NCBI RefSeq assembly: GCF_002257645.1 | Contig: NZ_NQMO01000001.1 | Location: 606,065 to 670,064, forward strand | Direction of reading: 5' to 3' | From: Paenibacillus sp. XY044 | GTDB lineage: Bacteria > Bacillota > Bacilli > Paenibacillales > Paenibacillaceae | Length of the DNA: 64,000 bases | Shown: positions 17,025 to 27,081 of the stretch, one piece after another | Position numbering within the stretch: position 1 is the first letter of the stretch | Layout of the letters: every line of letters begins with the position of its first letter | Notes under the pieces: generated by a model | Database searches by the model: none | What the model was told of the DNA's origin: nothing | The model's input: the letters and a program-made list of their open reading frames with translations, nothing else | Position numbers and translations under genes: made by a program

Positions 17025-18044
17025 ATGAAGATCACAAGACATCCGGAAAATCCGATCGTCGTTCCGGGAATATATGATTGGAGAAAAGTAACCGTATTCA
17101 ATCCTGCGGTGATCATTGATAACGGGAAGTTTTACATGATTGAACGGACGGCGGAATCCCTGACTCCGTGCAAAAACGTGCTGGGGCTTCTCGAAAGTGA
17201 GGACGGCGTCCATTTCACACATGTCAAGGATGAACCGATTGTCACACCGGACATGCTCGGTTTTCCTTACGGGAGCGTGCAGGACCCACGGATTGTCAAG
17301 ATTGAGGGCACGTACTATTTGAATTACGCGCTGCGCCCATGCGCGATGAGCTATTATCCGACCGGTTCAGGTGTACCTGAGCGTTCTATTCCATCTTATC
17401 CGGACGGGTGGGGCGAGGAGGAGGGGCACTGGCTCACCCGTTCCTCCATACTCAAGTCGGACAATCTCTTGGACTGGGAGTTTGTGTCGGATACGACGCC
17501 GCTGGATATCAATGACCGCGACAATATTTTGTTCCCCGAAAAAATAAACGGGAAATACTATCTTCTCCGGCGTCCTGAAGAATATGTCGGTGAAGCTTAT
17601 GGTACGGAGAAAGCCGCAATGTGGATCACGAGCTCGGAGGACCTCATCCATTGGGATGAGCTGGTACTTCTCGCCAAAGCCGAAAATCCGGCGTGGGAGT
17701 CTAAAAAAATCGGCGGTTCCACCCCTCCGGTACGTACGGATCACGGCTGGCTGGTCCTCTACCATGGGGTGGACGAGGATACGGTGTACCGCGTCGGAGC
17801 GATGCTTCTGGACTTGGAACACCCCGAGAAAGTCATCGCCCGGACGACGGATTATATTATGGAGCCGGAAACGTATTACGAGAAATTTGGCTACCAAATT
17901 CCGAATGTCATTTTCCCGACCGGCAATGTGGTGAAAGACGGACTTCTCTATATTTATTATGGCGTGACGGATACGGCGATTGCGCTGGCTACCGTTCCGC
18001 TGAATGACCTGGTTCAGCATATTCTGAAGGAAACTTTAGTGTAA
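17025..18044 (+). CDS. GH130-family mannosidase or mannoside phosphorylase
   Basis: This 339-residue five-bladed propeller enzyme begins with the family pattern HPENPIV. It contains VFNPAVI, the QDPRI segment that carries the catalytic Asp region and the GGSTPPVRTDHGWLVLYHGV block typical of GH130. GH130 members act on beta-mannosides, either by phosphorolysis (giving mannose 1-phosphate) or by hydrolysis. Which applies depends on phosphate-binding residues that I cannot assign by eye. There is no signal peptide, so it is cytoplasmic. AAGGAGG precedes the ATG and a TATAAT-like box lies at 16976-16981. It leads the operon with the ABC transporter, sensor pair and GH3 enzyme. Confidence 0.85.
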   Translation: MKITRHPENPIVVPGIYDWRKVTVFNPAVIIDNGKFYMIERTAESLTPCKNVLGLLESEDGVHFTHVKDEPIVTPDMLGFPYGSVQDPRIVKIEGTYYLNYALRPCAMSYYPTGSGVPERSIPSYPDGWGEEEGHWLTRSSILKSDNLLDWEFVSDTTPLDINDRDNILFPEKINGKYYLLRRPEEYVGEAYGTEKAAMWITSSEDLIHWDELVLLAKAENPAWESKKIGGSTPPVRTDHGWLVLYHGVDEDTVYRVGAMLLDLEHPEKVIARTTDYIMEPETYYEKFGYQIPNVIFPTGNVVKDGLLYIYYGVTDTAIALATVPLNDLVQHILKETLV

Positions 18045-18095
18045 GCCGGCTTGGATACTCGGAAATACTATTTTTATGAAAAGAAGGAGAAAGGT

Positions 18096-19400
18096 ATGAA
18101 TAAATCACGGAATCGATTGAAATGGCTGATGACAGGATTGGTTGCCGTCATTACGATGTTTACTGCCGCTTGCGGTAATAATCAGGCGGACGGCGGAGCA
18201 GATGCCAAGAACGGGAAAGTGACGCTGACTATGATGCATCCTTGGACATCGCCAAACGTGGACAATGATGTGTATAAGAAGCGGATCGAAGAATTCGAGA
18301 AACAGCATCCCGATATCATCATTAAGCAAGACGGCGTGCCTTCTGCCCAATACAAGACGAAGCTGCGTACCCTCGCTGCAGGCAACAATTTGGCCGACGT
18401 TAACGTGTTATGGCCAGGGGCGGATCTGGCCCCGCTTGTGGATGGTAAACTGCTGGCACCGATCAATGACATGATGGATCAATGGAATGCCATTCTACCC
18501 GAAAGCGCACTGGCCGGCTTTAAGGTCGGTGACCAGCAGTATGCCATTCCTACCAAGCAGACTTTCGTGGATATTATCTACTATAACAAAGAGATGTTAG
18601 CCAAAGTGGGCTACAACCAGTTCCCGGATACCTATGAAAAATTCATCGATGCGGTGAAAAAACTGAAGGAAGCGGGAATTACGCCGATTTCTTTAGGAAA
18701 TAAGGAGCAGTGGCCGCTGCAATCCTCCTACCTGTCCATCATCGGCGACCGGTTTACGGGCAGCGACTTTTTGACGAAAGTGATGAACAAGGAAGCCAAA
18801 TTTACCGACCCGGATTTCGTCAAGGCGATCTCCGTGATTGATGAACTCAGCAAACTGAAAGCGTTTAATACCGACGCTAACAATATGGATACGGTGCAGG
18901 CACAGGATTACTTTATCCAGGGAAAAGCGGCGATGCATATTTCCTCTTCGACCGTTGACGGCCGCATTCGCATCCAAAACGATGAAGGGGACAAGTTCGG
19001 CATAGCGCTGTTCCCGAAAGTAGCCGGCGGAAAAGGAGATCCGGCCAAGAGCGCCGGAGTCGTTCAATACGGCATCGGGATCAAAAGCGGATTGGACGAG
19101 AAAAAGCAGCAGGCCGCCGAAGAGTTTCTGAAGTTTTTCGTGAACGAGGATTTGTATAAACAACTCATTACAAGCGGGGTCGTTGTTCCTGCAAAAGTGG
19201 ATATTCCCGCAGATGCTAGTAAGTATTTGAAAGAAATGATGGAACTCACCAGCAAGGGAACCGCTCCGGTATTCGACAGCGTGATTCCGACGCAGGTGGT
19301 CGACGTCATGCAAAACGGTCTTCAGGCGCTGACCGTTGGCCATGGGACTCCGGAGCAGGTAGCCAAGGATGTCCAGGAAGCCTTCGATAACATGAAATAG
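18096..19400 (+). CDS. Sugar ABC transporter substrate-binding lipoprotein (CUT1)
   Basis: This 434-residue extracellular solute-binding protein family 1 member has a lipoprotein signal peptide with lipobox FTAAC near residue 26. The mature domain opens with LTMMHPWTSPNVDND and includes the YNKEML and WPLQSS regions common in oligosaccharide binders. It would capture a glycan fragment at the membrane and hand it to the two permeases that follow. I chose the ATG at 18096 because GAAGGAGAAAGG is directly upstream; the in-frame upstream start at 18051 lacks a site. No ATPase gene is present, as is usual for CUT1 operons that share an MsmX-type ATPase. Confidence 0.92.
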   Translation: MNKSRNRLKWLMTGLVAVITMFTAACGNNQADGGADAKNGKVTLTMMHPWTSPNVDNDVYKKRIEEFEKQHPDIIIKQDGVPSAQYKTKLRTLAAGNNLADVNVLWPGADLAPLVDGKLLAPINDMMDQWNAILPESALAGFKVGDQQYAIPTKQTFVDIIYYNKEMLAKVGYNQFPDTYEKFIDAVKKLKEAGITPISLGNKEQWPLQSSYLSIIGDRFTGSDFLTKVMNKEAKFTDPDFVKAISVIDELSKLKAFNTDANNMDTVQAQDYFIQGKAAMHISSSTVDGRIRIQNDEGDKFGIALFPKVAGGKGDPAKSAGVVQYGIGIKSGLDEKKQQAAEEFLKFFVNEDLYKQLITSGVVVPAKVDIPADASKYLKEMMELTSKGTAPVFDSVIPTQVVDVMQNGLQALTVGHGTPEQVAKDVQEAFDNMK

Positions 19401-19442
19401 CAAGGCACCTGCGAACCTGTCCGTACATGAAATGAAAATGTT

Positions 19443-19472
19443 GAAGGAAACCTGGGCCCCCGGGTTTTCTTC
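19443..19472 (+). terminator. Intercistronic hairpin between binding protein and permease genes
   Basis: AAACCTGGG can pair with CCCGGGTTT (one G-U pair), followed by a T-rich stretch. Such partial terminators commonly keep binding-protein mRNA more abundant than permease mRNA. The reading is inference from position and shape. Confidence 0.5.
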
Positions 19473-19520
19473 CTTTCATCAGGGTCGCATGAGTGGGGTG
19501 AAGAAAAGGAGGAACCGCAT

Positions 19521-20396
19521 ATGCACACCTTAAAAGGGACGAAGCTTGCCATCTTTCTCGGCTTGTTTCCTGCGCTTCTCATTTACCTGGGAATCGCCAT
19601 CGTTCCGATCGGGTTGTCGCTGTACTACTCGCTAATGGATTGGAACGGCATCGGCTCCATGAGCTTTGTCGGCTTGGATAACTACTTGGACATATTGAAA
19701 GACGACATTTTTTGGCTGTCGGTCAAAAATAACATCATCATCATGGTGACGGGGCTGGCTGGCCAGATCCCGCTGGGACTTTTGCTCGCCCTTCTGCTCA
19801 ACCGCAAGATCAAAGGTTCCGGATTGTTCCGGACGATAGGTTTTATGCCCGTCGTTATTTCTTCGGTTATGGTGTCCATGATCTGGGGCATGGTGTACAA
19901 CACGGAATATGGAATGCTGAACAATGTGCTCGGATTATTCGGCGCGGAGAGTTGGAAGCAGAATTGGCTGGGCGATTCCAAATGGTCAATGCTGTCCATC
20001 AGCATCGCCTACATTTGGCAAAACTGCGGACTATATATGGTCATCTTTCTGGCGGCATTGCAAAACATTCCGGACGAGGTCAACGAAGCGGCCGAACTGG
20101 ATGGGGCGACCGGTCTAAAACGTGCGCTGCGCATTACGATTCCTATGATCCGCGGGACGATTATGGTAGGCGTTGTGTACAGCATCAGCAACTCTTTCCG
20201 TGTATTTGATCTTATACAAATCATGACTGGAGGCGGCCCTGCCCATCAGACCGAGGTCATGACGATTTACATGTACAATAGTGCCTTTATGAATATGCGC
20301 TACGGATACGGGAGTGCGGTTTCGATATTGATTCTTCTGTTCAGTTTGATCGTCATTAGTCTGCTAAACCGCCTTGGAAGAGAAAAAAACGCTTAA
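19521..20396 (+). CDS. Sugar ABC transporter permease, UgpA/MalF type
   Basis: This 291-residue integral membrane protein has six predicted helices and the EAA loop EAAELDGATGLKRALRITIP, which docks the ATPase subunit. It is the first permease of a CUT1 importer. AAGGAGG precedes the ATG. The gene is followed after 17 bases by its partner permease. Confidence 0.93.
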   Translation: MHTLKGTKLAIFLGLFPALLIYLGIAIVPIGLSLYYSLMDWNGIGSMSFVGLDNYLDILKDDIFWLSVKNNIIIMVTGLAGQIPLGLLLALLLNRKIKGSGLFRTIGFMPVVISSVMVSMIWGMVYNTEYGMLNNVLGLFGAESWKQNWLGDSKWSMLSISIAYIWQNCGLYMVIFLAALQNIPDEVNEAAELDGATGLKRALRITIPMIRGTIMVGVVYSISNSFRVFDLIQIMTGGGPAHQTEVMTIYMYNSAFMNMRYGYGSAVSILILLFSLIVISLLNRLGREKNA

Positions 20397-20413
20397 AGAA
20401 AGGAGGTTTTCCC

Positions 20414-21244
20414 TTGGTCAGAAAGTCCAAACTGTTCCACATATTTGCATACACTTTTTTGAGTCTGTTCGCTATTATAAATATAGTTCCGCTATTTTGG
20501 ATGGTTGTCAATTCGTTTAAGGATGAGCAGGAATATTCCAGAAGTCCATTTTCGCTCCCGACGCATTTGCAGTTTTCCAACTACGCCGGAGCCTGGAAAG
20601 TGGCCAATATGAACACGTACTTTTTGAACAGCATCATCATTACCTTCGTGTCGTTAGCCGTCACGGTACTGCTCGGTTCGCTCGCCGCCTATTTTTTGTC
20701 GCGGTTTACGTTTAAGCTGCGGGGGACCGTGTACGGATTGTTCCTGTTAGGCATGCTGGTGCCTATTCATGCGACACTCATTCCGATCTTTCTGATCATG
20801 CAAAAGGTGCATTTGCTGGATACACGATTAGCGTTGATTCTGCCGTATACAGCGTTCCATCTTTCTTTGACCGTGTTTATCCTGGAAGGTTTCATGCGGG
20901 GATTTCCGAAGGATCTGGAAGAATCGGGGGTCATGGACGGTGCAGGGATTTATCGCATTTTCTGGTCTATACTCCTGCCGATCACAAGACCAGCCCTGGC
21001 TACGGTCGTTATTTTAAATTTCATTTATAATTGGAACGAATATTTGTTTGCCCTTGTACTCATAACTTCGGGTTCCCTAAAGACACTGCCTCTGGGTCTT
21101 TCCAACTTTGCCGGTATCGAAACGGCCAGTATGACACTGCAGATGGCTGCGCTCACGATTGCCTTGATCCCGATTATTATATTTTATCTGCTGCTGCAGA
21201 AGCAGCTGGTAAACGGTATGACGGCAGGGGCGGTCAAAGGGTGA
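20414..21244 (+). CDS. Sugar ABC transporter permease, UgpE/MalG type
   Basis: This 276-residue membrane protein has six helices, the N-terminal VPLFWMVVNSFK signature and an EAA-like loop (LEESGVMDGAGIYRIFWSIL). It pairs with the upstream permease. It starts at TTG, with AAAGGAGG 8 bases upstream at the end of the previous gene. Confidence 0.93.
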   Translation: MVRKSKLFHIFAYTFLSLFAIINIVPLFWMVVNSFKDEQEYSRSPFSLPTHLQFSNYAGAWKVANMNTYFLNSIIITFVSLAVTVLLGSLAAYFLSRFTFKLRGTVYGLFLLGMLVPIHATLIPIFLIMQKVHLLDTRLALILPYTAFHLSLTVFILEGFMRGFPKDLEESGVMDGAGIYRIFWSILLPITRPALATVVILNFIYNWNEYLFALVLITSGSLKTLPLGLSNFAGIETASMTLQMAALTIALIPIIIFYLLLQKQLVNGMTAGAVKG

Positions 21245-21274
21245 TACGCAGGGCAGCCTGAAGGAGAAGATCGC

Positions 21275-23083
21275 ATGAAGACAAGCTTCAAAAGGCATCT
21301 AGGCAATTTCAGCTTGAAAAAGAAGGCGCTTGTCATATTTTTGCTTTTCGTCATTTTGCCGACCCTTGGGGTTGGCGTCGTCGTTCAGCATAAATTTAAT
21401 CAGATCCTGGAAGAACGCTTTATTAACTCGACCAAACGCAATTTGGACAATGTGTCGAATCAGCTGGAAGAACAGACCGCGATGGTGAAGGACATTGCCA
21501 ATTATTTGATTCTCAGCCCGGATATGAGGACTTTTCTTAGAAGCAGCCCTCCGCTCACGAGCGATCAAAAGACGGATCTCAAGCGGAAGATCGAAGACTT
21601 CCTGACGTTCCAGCTGATGTCGAAGAGCTACATCCGTTCGATTGAAATTTCCGGATTGAACGGGAGTTTCATCGGGATGGGAGAACCGTTCTACGGGGAC
21701 GAGGCGCGGTGGATGGAGCTGGCCAGGCAGCGGAAGGGAGGAATCGTCTGGACGGGAGGGTATGAGCTGAACAGCGGATGGAACGGACGTGTCCGCGTGC
21801 TGTCCTTGTTTCGTTTGCTGAACTCGTACAGCGAAATTACTAATCCTCTGGGCAGCTTGATCATTCGTCTGGATGAGGCGAGCATCGTGGAGCTTCTGGA
21901 AAAAGGGATTTTCGAGGAGGGCAGCGGGAGCGTGTTCATCGTTGGGGATCAGGGGCAGACGATTATGGAATCGAAGCATCAATTGCCGGAGGCATATGTA
22001 CCGGACGATGCGCTGAAGAATGCGCTTGAAAACAGCAGAGACGGCTTTATTACGGCGAAAATAGAGGACAAGCGGTATCTGACGCTTTATAACCGGATCG
22101 AAAATACGGGTTGGACGATCATCTCGATGATTCCGGAAGTGAAGGTCAATCAGGAATTCCGGAGCGTTAAAATATTGATGCTCTTCATTATCACTGTGAT
22201 ACAACTTCTCGGACTCACGGCTCTCATCGGGTTTCATTATACGATTATCCGCCCGATTCTCCGGCTGAAAAAGGAGACCAACCGCGTGACCTACGGCGAT
22301 TATAACGCTCGGGTTCCGGTCAATTCCCGAGATGAGATTTCCGAGCTCAATCGAAAATTCAATGAAATGGTGGTCACGATCAAGGAATTGATTGAGCATA
22401 AATATAAGCTCGAGCTCCGTCAGCGGGAGTCGGAACTGAAGCTGATGCAGAACCAGATGGACCCCCATTTTTTGTATAATACGCTCGATATGATCCGCTG
22501 GACGGCTAGAATGGAAAAAGCGTCGAAATCGAGTCAACTGATTGAGATGCTCTCGAAGTTTTTTCGCAGCAGCATCGACAATGGGAACTACGAGACGTCT
22601 CTCTACAAAGAAATGGAGTTTGTGCGGTCATATTTGTATTTGCAGCAGCATCGCCTTGGTGAAAAGCTTCAGTATGCGCTGTTCATGGAAGCCGGTATCG
22701 AGCAGGCGGCGATACTGAAAGCGACCATTCAGCCCTTGGTGGAAAACTTTATCAAACATGGGTTGGACAAGAACAAGCCACGGCATATCGTGCGTGTGAG
22801 ATGCTACAAGAACACCGGCGAAATCTGGATAGATGTCGTTGACAATGGATCGGGAATGGAGCCAGAACGTAAAGAAGCTGTTCAGGCCTCGTTAGAACAT
22901 GCGGGGGCAGACGTCAACAGGGAGGGCGCCATGATGAACATACACGATAGACTTTCAATCTATTTCGGTGAAGGATTCGGGCTGCAAATCGTTCAGACTT
23001 CTATGGACGGAACTTGGGTGCGGCTGCGGATTCCGGATGCTGACACACGGCTTGGCCTGGCGGTGGACGAAAATGACGGTTAA
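21275..23083 (+). CDS. YesM-type membrane sensor histidine kinase
   Basis: This 602-residue kinase has a membrane helix near 20-38, an extracellular Cache-like sensor region (about 40-290), a second helix (about 300-320), a HAMP linker (about 325-375), the His_kinase domain with QMDPHFLYNTLD (His398) and a HATPase with DNGSGM. These kinases sense extracellular sugars or binding-protein complexes and phosphorylate the partner AraC-type regulator. ATG is preceded by GAAGGAGAAG, 30 bases after the permease stop, so the gene is part of the transporter operon. The regulator gene overlaps its end. Confidence 0.93.
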   Translation: MKTSFKRHLGNFSLKKKALVIFLLFVILPTLGVGVVVQHKFNQILEERFINSTKRNLDNVSNQLEEQTAMVKDIANYLILSPDMRTFLRSSPPLTSDQKTDLKRKIEDFLTFQLMSKSYIRSIEISGLNGSFIGMGEPFYGDEARWMELARQRKGGIVWTGGYELNSGWNGRVRVLSLFRLLNSYSEITNPLGSLIIRLDEASIVELLEKGIFEEGSGSVFIVGDQGQTIMESKHQLPEAYVPDDALKNALENSRDGFITAKIEDKRYLTLYNRIENTGWTIISMIPEVKVNQEFRSVKILMLFIITVIQLLGLTALIGFHYTIIRPILRLKKETNRVTYGDYNARVPVNSRDEISELNRKFNEMVVTIKELIEHKYKLELRQRESELKLMQNQMDPHFLYNTLDMIRWTARMEKASKSSQLIEMLSKFFRSSIDNGNYETSLYKEMEFVRSYLYLQQHRLGEKLQYALFMEAGIEQAAILKATIQPLVENFIKHGLDKNKPRHIVRVRCYKNTGEIWIDVVDNGSGMEPERKEAVQASLEHAGADVNREGAMMNIHDRLSIYFGEGFGLQIVQTSMDGTWVRLRIPDADTRLGLAVDENDG

Positions 23084-24662
23084 CTCGGAACAGTCCAGAA
23101 AAATTAGGATGCTTATCGTCGATGATGAAGCTGTGATCCGCGAAGGACTTCATCATACGATCGATTGGGTGGATTTTGGTGTCGAAGTTGTCGGGGAAGC
23201 GGAAGATGGCAGAGAGGCGCTGCAGCGAATCGCAGAATGCGGCGGCGTCGATCTCGTCCTCTCGGATATCCGCATGGACGGCATGGATGGGCTGCAGCTT
23301 GCGGAACGGTTGAAGGTCCAATATCCGGAGGTGTGTATGATCCTGGTCAGCGGCTATGAGGATTTTGATTACGCGCGCCAGGCGATGCGGCTTGGTGTGA
23401 CGGATTATTTGCTTAAGCCGGTGGATATCGATGAACTGACAGCCGTCGTGAAGGGAGTTGTCAGCCGTGTCGACCGACAGGAGGATATTGGACTGCAGGA
23501 AGCGAGGCTTTGGTTTGCAGGTCTTGTCAGAAACGGTTTCGCATCCGGCAAAGTTCCCGCCTGCCTGCAAGGGACGGAATATCGTATTGTGGCTTCGCAG
23601 ATCGCCGATTATCATGACCGGTTTGGCAGAACGGCATCAGATGAATTGGAAGCGCTCCAAAACCGGTGGATGAAGGCGATTCACCGTCCGTTTGACGATG
23701 ATCATTGCCTGGAATCGGCATCCGTCATGAAGAGCGAGAATCTGATGATTTCGCTGATCGTGATGAAGCCCCCTCAGGAGCGTCCGAATTGGGATGAACT
23801 GCTAAGCGAAATGATTGCATGCCTTGAAGAAATGGGTACCGTTTACTTCGGCATCTCAGCACCTTTCAACACGCTTGAGAGTGCTGCATCCGCTTGCACG
23901 GCAGCGGTCGGCCTGCTTCCGTATTATGTTCTGGAAGAACAGCAATTGCTGCTTCCTGAATACCGTGAAGCCATGGAAATGAAGAGGGTGATTCCAAACT
24001 ATGACACGGTGACGGATGTCCGGGAGCTGGTCAGCAGGCTTTTTAAACAAGATCCTGAGGAACTGGGTGCATATATCGCCGACATGTTTGCCGTATTTCG
24101 GCAAGCTGGACTATTACTGGAGGATATCCTCCATATTTATGAGGAATTGTGGGCACTGCTGCGCCAGCAGCTGCGCCGGAGCGGTATGCCGGATATGGAT
24201 GCCGGGATCAAGGCGTCTGCCGACTTGTATATTTACAATTCGTACGATTCTCTTCAAAAGCTAATGCTGGACGAGATGCTGGAACTGCAGCGCCAAGTCA
24301 ACGTAAGCGGGCTGGATAAGTCCTACTGGATTGTAGAGAAAGCGAAGAGATATATGGATGATCAATTCAGAATGGATTTAAAGGCTTCTGAGGTTGCCTC
24401 CTGGCTGAAAATCACGCCAAGCCATTTCAGTTATATATTTAAGCAGAGTACGGGCAAGGGCTTCACCGAGTATATGAACGAGAAACGGATTAACCATGCT
24501 AAAAAGCTCCTTGCAACGACCCATGATAAAGTATTCGAGATTGCGGACCAGGCGGGGTACAATGAGTATAAATATTTCGTATCCGTGTTCAAGACGTATA
24601 CGGGAATGACTCCTAAGGAATACCGCGGGCTGATGGCCGGTAAAAAGGCCGAGGGAGAGTAG
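23073..24662 (+). CDS. YesN-type response regulator with AraC DNA-binding domain
   Basis: This protein of about 529 residues has a receiver domain at about 12-135 (MLIVDDEAVIREGL, acceptor Asp65 in VLSDIRMDG, Lys in YLLKPVD). A long middle region follows, then a C-terminal AraC/XylS double helix-turn-helix at about 430-525 (SHFSYIFKQSTGKGFTEYM and FKTYTGMTPKEYR). It would activate the neighbouring GH130/ABC/GH3 genes. The ATG at 23073 overlaps the kinase stop by 11 bases; an upstream frame extension to 22968 would sit deep inside the kinase gene and is unlikely. A later ATG before LIVDDE is possible but would trim the first strand. Confidence 0.92.
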   Translation: MTVNSEQSRKIRMLIVDDEAVIREGLHHTIDWVDFGVEVVGEAEDGREALQRIAECGGVDLVLSDIRMDGMDGLQLAERLKVQYPEVCMILVSGYEDFDYARQAMRLGVTDYLLKPVDIDELTAVVKGVVSRVDRQEDIGLQEARLWFAGLVRNGFASGKVPACLQGTEYRIVASQIADYHDRFGRTASDELEALQNRWMKAIHRPFDDDHCLESASVMKSENLMISLIVMKPPQERPNWDELLSEMIACLEEMGTVYFGISAPFNTLESAASACTAAVGLLPYYVLEEQQLLLPEYREAMEMKRVIPNYDTVTDVRELVSRLFKQDPEELGAYIADMFAVFRQAGLLLEDILHIYEELWALLRQQLRRSGMPDMDAGIKASADLYIYNSYDSLQKLMLDEMLELQRQVNVSGLDKSYWIVEKAKRYMDDQFRMDLKASEVASWLKITPSHFSYIFKQSTGKGFTEYMNEKRINHAKKLLATTHDKVFEIADQAGYNEYKYFVSVFKTYTGMTPKEYRGLMAGKKAEGE

Positions 24663-24691
24663 CGCAGGAGATATCGAGAGGGGACTTGAGG

Positions 24692-27010
24692 ATGGAGAAA
24701 TACAGGCAGCCCGGTTATTCGATTGAGGAAAGGGTCCAGGATTTGATCGCAAGGATGACCCTGCAGGAAAAGATCGGACAGCTGAACCAGCGGATGTATG
24801 GTTGGGACGCTTATGTCCGGACGGGCGAAGAGATCACACTGACCGATGCTTTTAAAGAGGAGGTCGCTCGCGGCGGAGGAATGGGTGCGCTGTACGGATT
24901 GTTCCGCAGCGATCCTTGGTCCGGCGTACATTATGGAAACGGAATCCCGACAGAGAAAAGCGCGGAAGCCGCCAACAAGGTTCAGCGTTATGTCGTCGAA
25001 AATACGCGGCTGGGGATACCGGTAATGCTGACAGAGGAGTGCCCTCATGGGCATCAAGCGTTGGACGGAACGCTGTTTCCTGTCAACTTGGGCGTAGGCG
25101 CCACCTGGAATCCGGAACTGATGCAGCGCGCCAGTTCATACATCGCGGCGGAGATCCGGAGCAAGGGAGCCCACATTGGGCTTGTATCGGCTCTTGATAT
25201 ATTGCATGACCCGCGCTGGGGTCGTTCCGAAGAATGTTTCAGTGAGGATCCTTATTTGGCTGCGCGGTTTACGGAAGCGGCGGTACGGGGAATGCAGGGC
25301 ACTACGCCCGAAATGCTGGCGGGTTCAGACAAAGTGGCTGTTGTGCTCAAGCATCTCTGTGCCCAAGGGGCCGCGCAAGGCGGGCGGAACGCCGGGCCTG
25401 CGGCGATCGGCGAACGGGAGCTGCGAGAGATTCACCTGCCTGGCGCCATGGCGGGGGCAAAGACGGGAGCAGCGGGCTTCATGGCAGCCTATAATGAAAT
25501 CGACGGGATTCCCTGTCATGCCAATCATACCCTTTTAACGGGCATCCTTCGGGATGAATGGGGATTCGAAGGGATCGTGATGGCGGACGGCGTCGCCGTG
25601 GACAGGCTTGTAGCGCTGACGGGGAGCCATGAATCTGCTGCCGCCCTCGCTTTGTCCGCAGGCGTTGATTTAAGCTTATGGGACACTGCGTTTTCCACTT
25701 TGGAAAAGGCGGTGGGCCAGGGGTTGATCTCCGAGCAATCCATCGATCGTGCAGTAAGCCGCGTACTTCGCCTCAAGTTCCGGCTCGGCCTTTTTGACCG
25801 CCCATATGCAGATGAGACTCTGGCCATTTCGGCCGTAGGTGCTCCTGCAGCGCGGGAAACCAATCTTCAGCTGGCACGGGAGTCCATCGTCCTGCTTAAA
25901 AATTCGAATCAGCTGCTGCCGCTGGACATCCCGAAAGGGGAGAAGCGGAAAATCGCAGTCATCGGTCCAAACGCCGATCGCTTGTACAACCAATTGGGAG
26001 ATTATACGAGCGTGCAGCGGGAAGGGAAAGGGACGACCGTTCTACAAGGCATTCGAACGTGCGCACCGGAAGGGGTCGAAGTGGTCTTTGCGCTTGGCTG
26101 TGGAATCCGGGACGGATCGACAGCAGGCTTTACGGAAGCTGTTGCTGCCGCCCAGGACGCGGATGTGGCGGTGTTGGTGCTCGGTGGAAGCAGCGCCCGT
26201 CAGTTTAACGGGGTCTTTGACAGCAATGGTGAAGCCATCGTGGGAGAAGGAAGCCCCTCCGAAATGGACTGCGGCGAAGGCGTAGATTTAGCCAGTCTTT
26301 CTCTTGGCGGTGTTCAGGAACGGCTGGTTGAGTCTATCGCTGCTACGGGCGTACCGATCGTTGCTGTCATGATTCAAGGCCGCCCTCATGCATTAACCGG
26401 CATTGAGGCGCACTGCGATGCGATATTATGCGGGTGGTATCCTGGAACGGAAGGGGGACAGGCCATTGGGGAGATTCTGTTCGGGAAGGTAAATCCAAGC
26501 GGAAAACTGCCGGTCTCCATGCCCCGTTCCGTGGCTCAGCTGCCCGTTTACTATAATCAGAAGGACCCGGGAAGACCTCGTCATTACGTTGATATGCCTT
26601 CATCTCCTCTATATCCTTTCGGTTATGGACTTAGCTACACGACTTTTGAATACGGGGATGTGGCCCTTTCCACCGACCGGATCAAGGTGAACGAGTTGGA
26701 AGCTGGAGAACAGGTGACCGTAACAGTCGGGATTGTTAATGCCGGGCCGCTCAGCGGCGCCGAAACGGTCCAATTATATATTCGGGTGCGGGAATCTGGC
26801 ATTAGCCGGAGGATCGCCGAACTTAAGGGATTCCGGAAGATCGAATTGGCATCTGGGGAGCAGCAGACCGTCGTTTTCAAACTTGGCCACGAGGAGCTGG
26901 CGTTCTGGAATCAGGACATGCAGTTTAGGGCACAGCCCTGCCGGGTCCGGATCTTGGTCGGAGGGAATTCCATGGATACATCCGAAACGGATTTATGGAT
27001 TGTCCCTTAA
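24692..27010 (+). CDS. GH3-family beta-glycosidase
   Basis: This 772-residue GH3 enzyme has the (beta/alpha)8 domain, the alpha/beta sandwich (about 405-590) and a C-terminal fibronectin-III-like domain. Subsite -1 residues are seen in ECPHGHQALDGTLFP, VLKHLCAQG and the nucleophile segment GIVMADGVAV (Asp299). The second domain carries GEGVDLASLSLGGVQ where the acid/base Glu is expected. The usual SDW after the nucleophile strand is replaced by ADG, which points away from plain beta-glucosidases towards xylosidase or mixed-specificity branches. There is no signal peptide, so it acts on imported oligosaccharides. ATG at 24692 follows AGGGG; it is the last gene of the operon. Confidence 0.9.
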   Translation: MEKYRQPGYSIEERVQDLIARMTLQEKIGQLNQRMYGWDAYVRTGEEITLTDAFKEEVARGGGMGALYGLFRSDPWSGVHYGNGIPTEKSAEAANKVQRYVVENTRLGIPVMLTEECPHGHQALDGTLFPVNLGVGATWNPELMQRASSYIAAEIRSKGAHIGLVSALDILHDPRWGRSEECFSEDPYLAARFTEAAVRGMQGTTPEMLAGSDKVAVVLKHLCAQGAAQGGRNAGPAAIGERELREIHLPGAMAGAKTGAAGFMAAYNEIDGIPCHANHTLLTGILRDEWGFEGIVMADGVAVDRLVALTGSHESAAALALSAGVDLSLWDTAFSTLEKAVGQGLISEQSIDRAVSRVLRLKFRLGLFDRPYADETLAISAVGAPAARETNLQLARESIVLLKNSNQLLPLDIPKGEKRKIAVIGPNADRLYNQLGDYTSVQREGKGTTVLQGIRTCAPEGVEVVFALGCGIRDGSTAGFTEAVAAAQDADVAVLVLGGSSARQFNGVFDSNGEAIVGEGSPSEMDCGEGVDLASLSLGGVQERLVESIAATGVPIVAVMIQGRPHALTGIEAHCDAILCGWYPGTEGGQAIGEILFGKVNPSGKLPVSMPRSVAQLPVYYNQKDPGRPRHYVDMPSSPLYPFGYGLSYTTFEYGDVALSTDRIKVNELEAGEQVTVTVGIVNAGPLSGAETVQLYIRVRESGISRRIAELKGFRKIELASGEQQTVVFKLGHEELAFWNQDMQFRAQPCRVRILVGGNSMDTSETDLWIVP

Positions 27011-27051
27011 AAGAAACCCACTTGTTGTAACCGAATTAGTCTGACACAAGA

Positions 27052-27081
27052 TAAAACCCGCCTTCCAGAAGGCGGGTTTTA
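27052..27081. terminator. Bidirectional terminator between GH3 and mqnD
   Basis: A 13-bp perfect inverted repeat (TAAAACCCGCCTT and AAGGCGGGTTTTA) has a 4-base loop and carries A and T tracts on both sides. It serves the convergent GH3 and mqnD genes. Confidence 0.85.

Noticed and set aside
22968..23072. N-terminal extension of the YesN-type regulator
   Set aside because: It would overlap the kinase catalytic domain by over 100 bases and adds residues with no receiver-domain homology.
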